A DNA stretch of 64,000 nt, taken from Arthrinium phaeospermum. Lineage: Eukaryota; Ascomycota; Sordariomycetes; Amphisphaeriales; Apiosporaceae. The stretch is from NCBI GenBank assembly GCA_006503535.1, contig QYRS01000015.1, positions 1 to 64,000 of the forward strand. The letters are read 5' to 3'. Position 1 is the first letter of the stretch; each line of letters starts with the position of its first letter. Positions 47,494-58,500 of this stretch are shown here, piece by piece. A program made the translations under genes and the position numbers. The notes below the pieces were generated by a model that saw only the letters and a program-made list of their open reading frames with translations, did no database searches and was not told where the DNA came from.

Positions 47494-48753
47494 ATTTAAT
47501 AAAAATTTCATAATTTTTAAAATTTTATTTTTATTTTATATATATAAATATATTTTTTATTATTTAATAATTTTAATAATAATTTTTATTATTATATTTT
47601 TATATAATATATAAATTATATATAAAAAATTATATATTATAATAATTTTAAAAATATATTATTAAATATAATTTTAAATATTTTAAAATTAAATTTATTA
47701 AAAACGATATATAATTATAAAAATTAAACTTTTTAAAAAATTAAAGTTTAATTATTAATATAATAATATTAATTTTATTAAAATTATTAAAAACGTTTTT
47801 TATAAATATATATAATATAATATTATTATTATAATAATTATTATATATATAAATAAATATTAAAATATAAATAATATTATAAATATATAATATAAAAAAA
47901 AAAATAAAAAATAATATATATATATATATATAATAAAAAAAAATTATAAATTTTAAAAAATATATTATAAAAATTTATTTATTTTTAAAAACTTTTTTTA
48001 AAAAATTATATAAAATTAATATTTATATATTAATTTTAAAAATTTTATTATTTAATATAAATAAATATAATAATTTTTTTTAATAATTAAATATAATATT
48101 ATTAAATTTTAAATTTATTTTAAATTTTATATTATAAAAATAATAAATAATTATAATTAAAAGTTTATAATAAAAAAAATTTTAATATTTATTATTTATT
48201 ATTATTAAAAGTTTAATTTTTTTAATTTTATTATTTAAAATATTTATTTATTTTAATATAAAATTATTATTAATTTATATTATTATTTATTTATTTTTTA
48301 TTATTTATATTAATATATAATATATATATAAAAAAAAATTTAAATAAATTAATAAAAATTAATTTTTTTAAAATAAATTTATTTATTTAATTTAAAAAAC
48401 TTTTTTAAATATATTATATTTTATTTTATATTTTTTAATTTTAAATAATATATTAATTAATAATATTTTTATATTTAAAATATATTTTTATATATTTTAT
48501 ATTAATTTTATAAATTTTATTATATTTATTATTTTTATATTAAAATTAATTAAAAATCGTTTAAATTTAATTAAAATATATATTAATATTTAATTTATAT
48601 ATAATTATATATATATTTAAATATTAATAAATAATTATATTTAAATTAAAATTTTAAAATATTTAATATAAATAATTTAATAATAATTTAAAATTAATTT
48701 TATTATATTATAATAATTTAATAATAATTAATATATATATTTAAAATTAAAAG

Positions 48754-49156
48754 AAATTATAATTTTATATAATATATATATAAATTTTTATTTAATAAAA
48801 TTTTTAAAAAATAAATTATTTTTTATTTTATAAATATTTTATATTATTATTTTTAAAATTAATTATATAATTTTATAATAAAATATAAAATATTATATAA
48901 ATATTTATTAATTTTATATTAAAATATATAATTAATTTTAAAAATAATTTTAAATAATATATATTAAATTTTAAATATAATAATTAATAATATTATAAAT
49001 AAATATATTAAAATTAAAATTTAATAAATAATATATATTTAAATAATATATATTATTTTATATATTTAATATTTTTAATATTTTTAATAAATTAATTATT
49101 TAATATATAATATATATTAAATAATTAATTTATTAATATTAAATAAATTTTAAAAA
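48754..49156. other. 403-nt stretch with no G or C
   Basis: A second A/T-only run in the AT block, bounded by G at 48753 and at 49157. Confidence 0.88.
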
Positions 49157-50760
49157 GAATTTTTTAATTATAAAATTATTAAAATTAAATTATATATAAA
49201 GTTTTTTAATTATAGAATTAATTATTATTAATGAGTAAATAATAATAAGATTTAAACTTATATATTTATATAAATATACGTTTTTTATTAATTAGATATA
49301 TTAAATTCGTAATAATTTTATATAATTACTACGGAATTAATTTTTAATTAATTTTAAATTATTTTTATTTACGAATTTATTATATAATTAAAAGTAATAA
49401 GATTTAAATTTATATTTTTATATATTTTATATATTTTAATTATTTAAATATATTTCGTTATATAATAAATTTTTTTTTAAAAATCGTTAAAAGCGAGCGA
49501 ATATTTTTATTAATCGGCTTAGAAATTTAAAGGCGAGGGGTAAATATATAACGCGAATTTTAAAAGGTTAAGGTAATAATTTAAATAATTATCGGGATTA
49601 GATTAAAATTAATTTAAAAATAATTTTATATTAAAATAAATATAAATTTATATTAGTAGATATTTATATTATTCGTAAGTGGGTATACGAAAGTAACTTA
49701 TATATAATAGTTATTGTATTATTTCGAAGGCGGGTAAATACGCCTTTTTATAATATAAAAACTATATTTAATATTTAAGCCGTAACCCGCGATTTTTTTA
49801 TTTTAATGAAATCGGGTTATTTAAATATTAATTAATAATTCGGATCGAATTAATTTTAAATTAATTTTAATATTTACGTTAAAATGATTAAGAAAGCGGG
49901 GGACGTTTAGTTTAATATTAATACGTTTAATATCGTACTTTTTTAAAAAAGTATTTAATTTTTTTTATAATTTAAAATTAAAGTTTTAAAATTACGATAA
50001 AAAATTATATATATTAATATAAAATTAATTTAAAATTAATTTAAATATTATTTATTAATAATATTAAGGTTATTTACGTTTAATAAGGCGTTAGTCGCCG
50101 ATTTAATTACTTTTAACCCGTAAATCTTATTAAAATATTTTTTAAAAACGAAAAGATTATTAAACTTTTTATTTTAAATTATATTAAAATTAATTTAGAA
50201 TTAATTTTAATCGAAATATTAATATTATTTATAATATAATATAAACGGTCCGTTTCGATTTTAACGTAATAATATACCTCGTTAATTTTAACTTTAAAAA
50301 TACCTTTTTATTAGTTTCGTAATTTAGGAAACTTAAGTAACGTACGCTATTATTAATATATTAAATATACTTTTTTATATTTTTTTTTAATTAAAATTAA
50401 TTTAAAATTAATTTTAATAATTTATTTAAAATTTATAACCGGTTATTTTATTAATTTATTCGCGAAATATAATTATTAATAATAATTTTTGTAAAATAAA
50501 AAAATAGTAATAATGGAAAGTTTAAAAATTAAATTAAAATTAATTCTAAATAAATTCTTAATTAATTTTAATTAAAATAAATAAATTTTTTTTATTAATT
50601 TATTAATAATTAATTTAATTTATTTATTTAATTCCTAATTAATTTTAATTGTAAACCTATTTAATTTTTAATTAATTTTAATTATAAACTTATTTAATTT
50701 TTAATTAATTTTAATCGTGAACCTATTAAAAGGTATAAAAAATAATATATATATATACGA

Positions 50761-50843
50761 CTTACTACCCCTCAGGTGAGGTTAAAAATATGGCGCGGCC
50801 TTTCTCTACCTCGGGTGACTAGGGGGGGACACCCCTCAGGTTA
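50761..50843 (-). repeat. Right terminal inverted repeat (better preserved copy)
   Basis: The reverse complement begins AACCTGAGGGGTGTCC and ends TCACCTGAGGGGTAGTAAG, so ACCTGAGGGGT is present near both its outer and inner ends. This copy keeps most C and G, including GGCGCGGCC and a G7 run, whereas the left copy shows T or A at many of these positions. Confidence 0.75.
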
Positions 50844-51263
50844 TTTAATATACGTAATAATTAAAGAAGAAAAGAGAGAGAGGAGGGAGGGGGAGGGGGA
50901 CATGATGCCGGTCCCCGTTTCTCCATTCCACCCTTTGACACCCGCCGATCGGCAATCCGAAGGACACCAGTACCTGGAATACTATTTGACCTACGGAGTA
51001 CGTGATACAAATAGTGATATCCATCCGTCAATACCTCTCGTCGGCGATAGGCCGTTTGCTGCTTCTCCATATTAACTGCGTGCTGGCCCGACCTGTAGGA
51101 GAGAGAGAAAAATCTCTCGAGAATCTGCCTGTCCATCCTGAGGAATGGGGCCCCAACTACTGCAAACTAGCATGACTGCATGTCTCAGGAGAGACAAGAC
51201 ATACATATGCCATTAACGTACATACATACATATACGACACCGTGTCTCTGTCTGTCTGTCAAT

Positions 51264-51305
<42 letters not shown>

Positions 51306-52423
51306 CTTACGCCCAGGCAAAGACACACCAGCGCCCCTCCCTGCATCTTGCATCGGAGGGGGCGAACGAAAACGACCGCTCTAGAATCTTCGCGCCGAGG
51401 TTGGTGGTGGTGCTTCTATCCCCAAGCACTGCTCTTTGCATGGCTGCAGGTGCAAGGAAAGAGAGAGAGGGAGAGAGAGGGAGAGAGAGAGGAGAAGACC
51501 CGACTGCAAGTTCGGCCTCAGTTCATCATTCGTCAAACACATAAGGAGCAGGTTACGTTCGCTTTTCTGGGTGTCATCGGTTTCAAGTGTCGGAGAAGCG
51601 AACCGAAGAGAAAGAGAAGTAGTTTGGGCAGTACTACATATGATGTAGGCATGATGCTGAATCCGTAAGCACTTATGTAAGGAGGCATTGCATTGGTACA
51701 TATAGCTGAGGCTCTTATACACCCGGTTGTAACTACCTAGTTCTTGTGCCCCCCTCGCCCAACTGTCCACCCGTATGTCTCATCCGTGTGCGTTTGCCAT
51801 CGGGCAATGCGTTATTCGTCTTGCATACGTGAAGGAAATAACTGGTGGACAGGGGGACAGGCCGAGTGAGGCTCGGCTACACTTGCGTGCCTCTGTTCTC
51901 GTTGAAGAACCACACGCAACAGGCCGGATGCCTGCTGCAAGCCACGCTATGTCGTCACATAGGTCACTTACCTACTACATAGATACGGAGTACATATGCA
52001 GGCACATATAATAATACTCATAGTAACATACACCGTGGGAAGAACAACCAGTTGATCTGTTCATGGCAGATTGGTCTTGCGGCAATATGTGCCCCTGCCT
52101 GCCTGCCTGCCTCCCGTGACCCAGAAGCGCCATGCAAGCAAAACCATTGTCCCGCCTACTCTAGTTTGGAATACAAAATCAAATATGAAATGTCCATGCC
52201 TATACCACACCCCCTTTCCTACGCCTCCCATAGATAAACCACCACAACATCCTCTCGTGAGTACACGTACAAGTTTGGGGGCGCGTCTCTACGCAATGGC
52301 ACACAAAGATAACCATATAGAACAAACACCTATAATGCTATGTGTGGTAAACCCCGTTTCCTCTCCCTCCTTCTCCTGCCCCTACCTATCTACCCCTTAC
52401 TTCTTCTCTCACCTCCAGTGGTT
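50844..52423. other. Intergenic stretch, about 1.6 kb
   Basis: No gene seen. It holds TACGGAGTA at 50992-51000 and 51984-51992, a (TGGC)10 array (51265-51304) and GA-rich repeats near 51457-51492. The last 200 nt are probably the 3' UTR of the VPS10 gene. Confidence 0.55.
51265..51304. repeat. (TGGC)10 microsatellite
   Basis: Ten perfect tetranucleotide units, followed by TGGCTC-like decay. Intergenic. Confidence 0.92.
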
Positions 52424-55400
52424 TCAAACTTCGTCGTCGCTGTCATCGCCTAGAAGCTCGCCCTCGTCCTCGTCCACAATGGCGTAGTCCGCCCTCCCGC
52501 GCGCGAAGCTATCGCGAGTCGTGAACCTCCGGGGCCCGCCACTGCCCCGCAACCAGCCGTAGCTCGTATCGCCGCGGCCCGTGGCCTTCTTGACAAGCGA
52601 ACCCGCGCTGCGCCAGAGGCTCGACGCGAGGAGAGGCAACGCACCAACCACCGCCACCACCGCCGAAACCGCGATGACGGGATACTTGACCCAGGGCGCC
52701 TCCTGGTCGAAGCTGTTCTGCTCCCCGAGCCGGATCTGCCCGAACTTGCTCTGCCAGTTGTTGTACACCCACCAGCCGGCCGCGGCGGCGAGGCCAATGG
52801 GGATAACGACGGCAAAGAAAATGGCAACGCCCGACACCCCGTGGGCTTTCTCAAACTCTTCTTCATGGCCGGGGCAAGGCTGAGGGGCGCCCATCTTGTC
52901 AAGTTCGACACCTCCCTCACAGGTGGTAAGAGGGATACGTCGGTAGCCTGACGGCTCGTAGAATTCGGTGGCGCCCGCATTGTCTTTGCAGTACTGCTCG
53001 AGTGAAATGGGCTGAAGCCCCTCCACAAGTTTGCACTGCTTGTGGCCGTCCATCTCGTAGTTGTAATCGCTAGGATTTGTTAGCACAAATGACCGGAGAG
53101 ACCCGGGGCGTAGAGAAAGCTTACCATTCGAAGTCTTGCCGGGTGCAGGAGCAGTTCTTGATACCGTAAGTATGATGCAGAGTCTGCTCATTGAAGCATT
53201 CGCTGCCCGGTTTCTTCCGCAGATATTGCGTTTGGTGGCCGAAAAGACAGCCTTCGGGCTGCTTGGGATGCGCTGGGGTCCACAGGTTATAGTCGGATTT
53301 GTCCAAGTTGTCGTCTACGCGGCAGGCCTTGTCCGTCAGCCCGGTGAAGTCGAGATTAATGGTGAGCAGTTTATCTCCTTGGCGACCCCACAGCAAGAAG
53401 TTCCGCGACGAGCCGGAACGCATCGTGGTCATGTCGTTGATGACAGTTTCCTGTTCGGAAAACTGGTGCTCTACCCAAGTCTTTCCTTCGTCGAGGGTGT
53501 ATGAGACGGTCTTCGTCTTCGTGTCACGCTGGGCCAGGATGATGATGGATCCCTGGTCCCCGAAGGTCCAGATCCAGCGCCCCTTCTTCACCATCTTCCA
53601 GCTGATGCCGGCATCGGTAGTCATGAAAGTGTGAGCATCCTTGACATCCCCCAAGACTGCGCCAACGTTGCCCCAGCCAAACATAATGCCAACCGCCGAC
53701 TCGGACGAGTAAGTCTTTCTGTGGTCGACTCGCTCCGTGTAACCGTGGATGTGAAGGGCACAGTTCTCGTTGCCCTCCTCGCTTGGGGAGCAGGAGAAGG
53801 TCTTGCCGTCAAGATCCGTTTTGGAGGTGGAAGGAAGGACCATTCGGCGCCGTCGCTGTGGCTGATTTTCGACTGCAGCTGCTTTCTCTCAGAAGAATCC
53901 CCATTCTGGTTTTGGACGACATTGACCAGCACCACACCTTGCAAGCCCAGCATCTTCTCAAAGTCCACGAAGTAGTTCTCGTCACAGTTGACGCCCGAAG
54001 CGCTCATGACGTACGATGTTCCGTTCGAGTTGCTCTTGAGAATCGAGCCGAATTTCCGGTCTTTCGCATCCTGAGTCACGACAAAGAGGTTGACGGCATG
54101 CGTCGAGCTGTCCAGGACAGTGTATGCATGCTGGTGTGGAACCTCGAACCCATACGGAAATCTCGCCTCTGCGAACTGCCTCCCGTCCACACTGGCCGAT
54201 GCCATGAGCGTCTTGGCTGTCTGGTTTTCACTCGCCACAACAATGAATTCAGCCATAGTAGCAAACTCCTTGACGTTCTCCTGGCGAACCTTCTCTTCAG
54301 ATTCGAAGGCGTCGTCACTCCAGACGAGATGGTAGGGAGTGGCCTCGTCGTTGTTCTCCTGGGCTCTCTTGAGGCAAATCATCTCCTTTGGGCTCACACG
54401 ACCGAAGTTCCTGTATTCTTTAGCCCCCGTAAATTCGCATTTCTTGACGAACCGAGCTGCAGTTGTCCATCGGTCGCCACGATCGATGGAAACAGATGCC
54501 TCAAGGTGACAATTCGTCTTGGATCCCGCAGGGCACTTGAGACCGTGCCAGATCAGCCAGTCCTTGTTGTCGGGATGGAAAGCCAGGGGGGGCCTCGCCC
54601 CCATGCTCGTATCCGGAGGAAGAGGGGCGTCGAAACTGTCGAAGTTCACACCCCTGTCAACTGTGTAGGTGACTTTACCCTTGTGGCCGATGAAGAAGAC
54701 CATCTCTTTGACATGCGGGTGGCTCGTAATGGACCACACGTCAGCATCTTCGAGTCCCCGGGGAGTCTCCCACGTCTTGCCATGGTCGTGGGTGATCTTG
54801 ATGGGTCCAGCTTTGCCGGAGCTGGCCTTATAAGGTCTCATGATGATAGTCTCATCTTTGCTTTGGGCGGTTTCACCTCGCTCGAGGTAGTGTTTGTCGA
54901 ATTTGTCAAAATCTCCCTTGACGGTGACCTCGGTGTCAGTGATGTTTCCACTGGCCGGCGGGCCCGAGGGAGCCGAGGTTGCCTCGGAGCATTTCCATTC
55001 CTTGGTATCATCTTTCTGTTCGCCACTCTTACGCTTGCAGTCGTTACCGGGAATGAGACGCCAACCAGACGAGCCTTTGAAGGTCTCGTCCGAGTCATTC
55101 TTCTTGCAAGCTCCCTCAGGGGACACCACAGGGCCGGCCTGTTTGCATTTGCCATCTTCTCTCATGAAATTGAAGTCGCATTCAAAATCAGCATCTGTGC
55201 ACTCGCAGATTTCGAACTCTGGGACCGGCATCTTGAACTCCGTCTTGATGAAACATTCGGCGTCCTTCTTTCGCCTGTGGAACTTCTGCTTATGGCCCAT
55301 GACGCAGGTTGGCTCATTTTTGTCATCCTTGCGCGCGTACCATTCCTCCATGTCGCTTTCCTTGCAGGTGTCCTCATGCATACCTTCGAAGTCGATCGCG

Positions 55401-57076
55401 ATGACATGATACTTGGGGGAAGACTTGGACCCAGACTCTCCGGTGAGAACGAATTTGAGACTGGTAGAGTCTTGCGTAGTGGTTAAGTAAAAGGGCCTGA
55501 TCTGAAGCTTGTCTGGGAGCGCGAGAGTCTTCCACTCTTTTCCGTGGTTCAGTGAGTACTTGATTTCCCCAACATCATGCTTCTGGGTATCATGTACAGC
55601 CAGGAGAATAGATCCCTGATCGCCGAATTCATACTTGTGCGGGCCTTTCGGACCTTTGATCCACGTCTTTCCGGCATCGTCAGAAACGTAGAGACTAGCA
55701 TCCTCCAGGTAATCACCGAGGTGCTTCCCTTCGTTGCCGTTGCCCATGACAAGCCCAGGGGCGGGACTTGAGAAGATGCGGCCAATGTTGTTCGGCTCTG
55801 TGATTGAGTGAAGGTGGAGCTCATTCTTGCCCTCCTTGACGGACTCAAAAGTTCGTCCGTCGTCGAAGGTAATTTTTGTCTTCAGCTTCTTCTCGGCTTT
55901 AAAATCATCCCGGACCTTCTCCCAGTTGTCAATTTGGTTTACCATAAAGATCCCCTGGATCCCGGAGATCTTCTCGAAATCCACATGGCCAACCGTATTG
56001 CGATTCGTGTGCTCCATGTTCCTGGTGAAATATGTGCCGTTCGAGTTACTGGTAAGCATGACTCCCATCGGATTACCCGGACGCCCCGTCATAACATCGA
56101 TCTGGATGCTATAATTGGTGCCCTCGAGGACGGTGTACGCCCCCTGGTTAATACTGTGGTCAGATGGGAAGACGGCTCGGTGCCATGTTTCAGTGTCGTC
56201 GGTCACGAATAGAGCCATCTCGTCGGTGTTCTTGGCATTTGCGGCAACAAGTAGGTACTTTTTCACGACCGCCAGGTTGGCAATACCACGCACGATATTG
56301 GAGCCGTCTATCTTGGGCTCAAACTCTTGCACGGCGCCATCCTGAGAGTCTGCGCTGAAGTAGTTGTCGGATATGAGAAGCCGGTTGTCCTGGTGGAAAA
56401 GGGAGAACTCGCCCATGACGATGCATATAATCCTGGAGCTGTCATGGTCCGGGCTGCTGGTGGAAAAGAGGTCCGACGACTTGGCCCACCAGCAGTCCTT
56501 GATGCCGGCGCGGAGCAATTTGGCGGGTGTCTTGAATCCATTCGTGGTATACATGGCCAACTCATCGCAGAAGATGGCCGGGCAGTCCATGGCATGGAAG
56601 AGAATGCGATCCGGGTCCGCCGCATGGAATCTGAGCCAGTCGGAGCGGTAATCGACGCGGCTCAGCCTTGATTCGGTGTGGAAAGTCTCCCATGTTTCGC
56701 CCTGGTTGTGAGTCCTCCAGTGCGTGTTGCCGGTGGTCAAGACGTAGGCACGGGTTGGCTCGAATTCGTGCATGACCAGAGCGTAGGCCTTGCCTTCGCC
56801 AATCTCGTCTATCTTGGTCCATTTCGCACCGGCGTCGGTCGAGCGGTAGACGGAGCGGGTGTCGAGGTCTTGGAAGAGCACGGTATCGGAGCCCTTGAAG
56901 TAGTTTATATTCATTGGGTTGTGTTCGAAGTCGGTGACGACTATGGCGGGCTCGTCCTTGGCCTCGGCGGCCGGCACCAGCAGGACCTGCAGCAGGCAGA
57001 CTGCCAGGAGGTAGGGAAGGGTCGTCCGCCATAGCCAGCCTCCTGGCGCCGCCAGAGCTCCACTGACTGCCCTCAT
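52424..57076 (-). CDS. vps10: VPS10/sortilin-type vacuolar protein-sorting receptor, about 1,532 aa (one apparent 1-nt deletion)
   Basis: A type I membrane receptor that binds vacuolar hydrolases in the late Golgi and cycles to endosomes with retromer. Exon 1 is 57076-53125, exon 2 53069-52424. Residues 1-40 form a signal peptide (TTLPYLLAVCLLQVLLVPAA). Two VPS10 beta-propeller domains carry BNR repeats (STDAGAKW, DDAGKTW, DHGKTWETP, DEGKTWVEHQF). Each ends in a Cys-rich 10CC module (ECTDADFECDFNFMREDGKC in the first, RQDFECDYNYE in the second across the splice). A transmembrane helix follows (GVAIFFAVVIPIGLAAAAGW), then a second hydrophobic stretch and an acidic tail (DEDEGELLGDDSDDEV). Reading breaks at the T4 run 53819-53822: SFLPPPK must continue TDLDGKTF, needing one more base. 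The gene is otherwise perfect, so an error is more likely than inactivation. Confidence 0.93.
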
Positions 57077-58500
57077 GATCGCGTACTGATGCTCGGAGAT
57101 GCGGTGGTCATGTCAAGACGGAGGAAGCTTCGAGCTTCGGTGGCGTCAATTTCGAGAATAAAAGGCGTTGTCGTCAGCTGCAAAGGGATGGCGTAGTAGC
57201 TCCGTGGTGTTGAGGACGGTACAGCGATTAACTACAGTCGATGAAGAGAAAGAGGATGATGATAGCTTGGCTATACAGGGGGATAGTAGGATCAAACGAA
57301 GGATTCTATCGGTGCCTTAGCTAGGAAACAATGGGAATAGAAGCGTCGTGTTTCAATCTTATGGGTTCATTGCCTCACTTGTTGATAGCCAGCAGGTATC
57401 TGTCAATTGCATGTATCAATCAAAGCGATTGATGGATCAATGGATGGCTGGACGTTGTACCTTGTCCTAGTCGCGACACAGTGGCATAACCTGCCCCAAA
57501 GCAGTCTCAGCTTTGCTCCTGGGCATGCGCAATGGCCGCCCCCACCTCTTTGCCGTGCAAGCCTCTGTGTGCCTACAGGTAGGTAGCTACAAAGCTACAG
57601 TGGGTAATAAGGTAGGTACATACCTCCTCCAGTCATAGGTCATAGGCAGAAGCCTAGCATTGAATGCTTGAGGCTAGCATACTGGGTACATGGGTCTAGC
57701 TAGGGTTAGCGCGTGTTTGGTCTTCCCGTGCTGGCCGGGAATCCGATCCTTTACCAATTCTATTCGTCTTACAACATGCAAACCAACCCCGAAGCTGCAG
57801 GATGTCGGTAGCGTTGATTGGTTCGTTGGAGGCATTCCGACTTTATTTTTGTATAAGGCAGATACACCGGAGTACGCACAGCGTGTCCTTTCCTGCGCCC
57901 GGTACCTGCCCGTACGAAGCATCAATGTACCGTAGGTTAGGTGCCCTTTTAGGCACATCTCAGGGAGATGCAGCCATGTCGTCATTAAGACCCCAGATCC
58001 AGTGGACCCCACCGTGGTCTACGTCTGACACAATAGACGACAGCCCAGGGGCACAAGAACCCAGCATCACGGTATATGTTTATCCCCTTGATGCCGAAAG
58101 CGCTGCTATCGGTATGATATGTTCCGTGATTTATCGACGGCAAGCAAGTTTGTGCAATTAGGTACTACACCTAGAAGGATAATATTATTTTAATGGCACT
58201 GAATGATCACTGATTAGTCCTGTAAGCTATAGTCTGGTGGAAAGCTGGGATAGCTGGCTAAGTACGATTACATATGCCCGCTCGACCTATCACCTGGAAC
58301 GCATCGTACGGTATGCCATCTTTGTTCGTCTTTGGCCCCTGAGTCTGGACCAAGCCGCTCAGTGAGCAGTAACAAGAGCATGTCCTGTAATACATAGTCA
58401 AGAACTATAACAAGACGATATGCTGCGATCGACGTGAAGCGAGCTCCTCCCCGGGCCCTCCCGCACGGCGAATCTGCAGTGACGGACAAGAAAAGCCTCA
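57077..58500. other. Intergenic stretch, about 1.4 kb
   Basis: The VPS10 promoter region and spacer. No gene seen on either strand. The minus-strand frame 58268-58642 overlaps the real exon 58501-58666 in another frame and is a shadow. Confidence 0.55.

Larger units (their letters stand above)
40881..50843. mobile_element. RIP-saturated ~10-kb element bounded by ~82-bp terminal inverted repeats
   Basis: A block of nearly pure A+T with sharp edges. TpG and CpA dinucleotides are almost absent (roughly twenty noticed in about 9.9 kb), the signature of RIP. The outer thirds (about 40.98-44.3 and 49.2-50.75 kb) keep some ApG, GG and CG. The centre (about 44.35-49.2 kb) is close to G/C-free. No reading frame survives. 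The two ends carry matching inverted repeats, so the block is most simply one large terminal-inverted-repeat DNA transposon, or a composite/nested insertion, destroyed by RIP. No target-site duplication could be fixed by eye. Superfamily cannot be named because no protein is left. Confidence 0.7.

Noticed and set aside
40881..50843. Mitochondrial DNA insertion or centromere core as explanation of the AT block
   Set aside because: No mitochondrial gene sequence is recognisable, and TpG/CpA depletion plus matching inverted repeats at both edges point to a RIP-mutated element. A centromere would normally be much longer than 10 kb.
53783..55486. Long plus-strand frame of 567 codons opposite VPS10
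   Set aside because: It is the antisense shadow of a GC-biased coding exon. It has no domain, and the minus strand carries unmistakable VPS10 sequence throughout.
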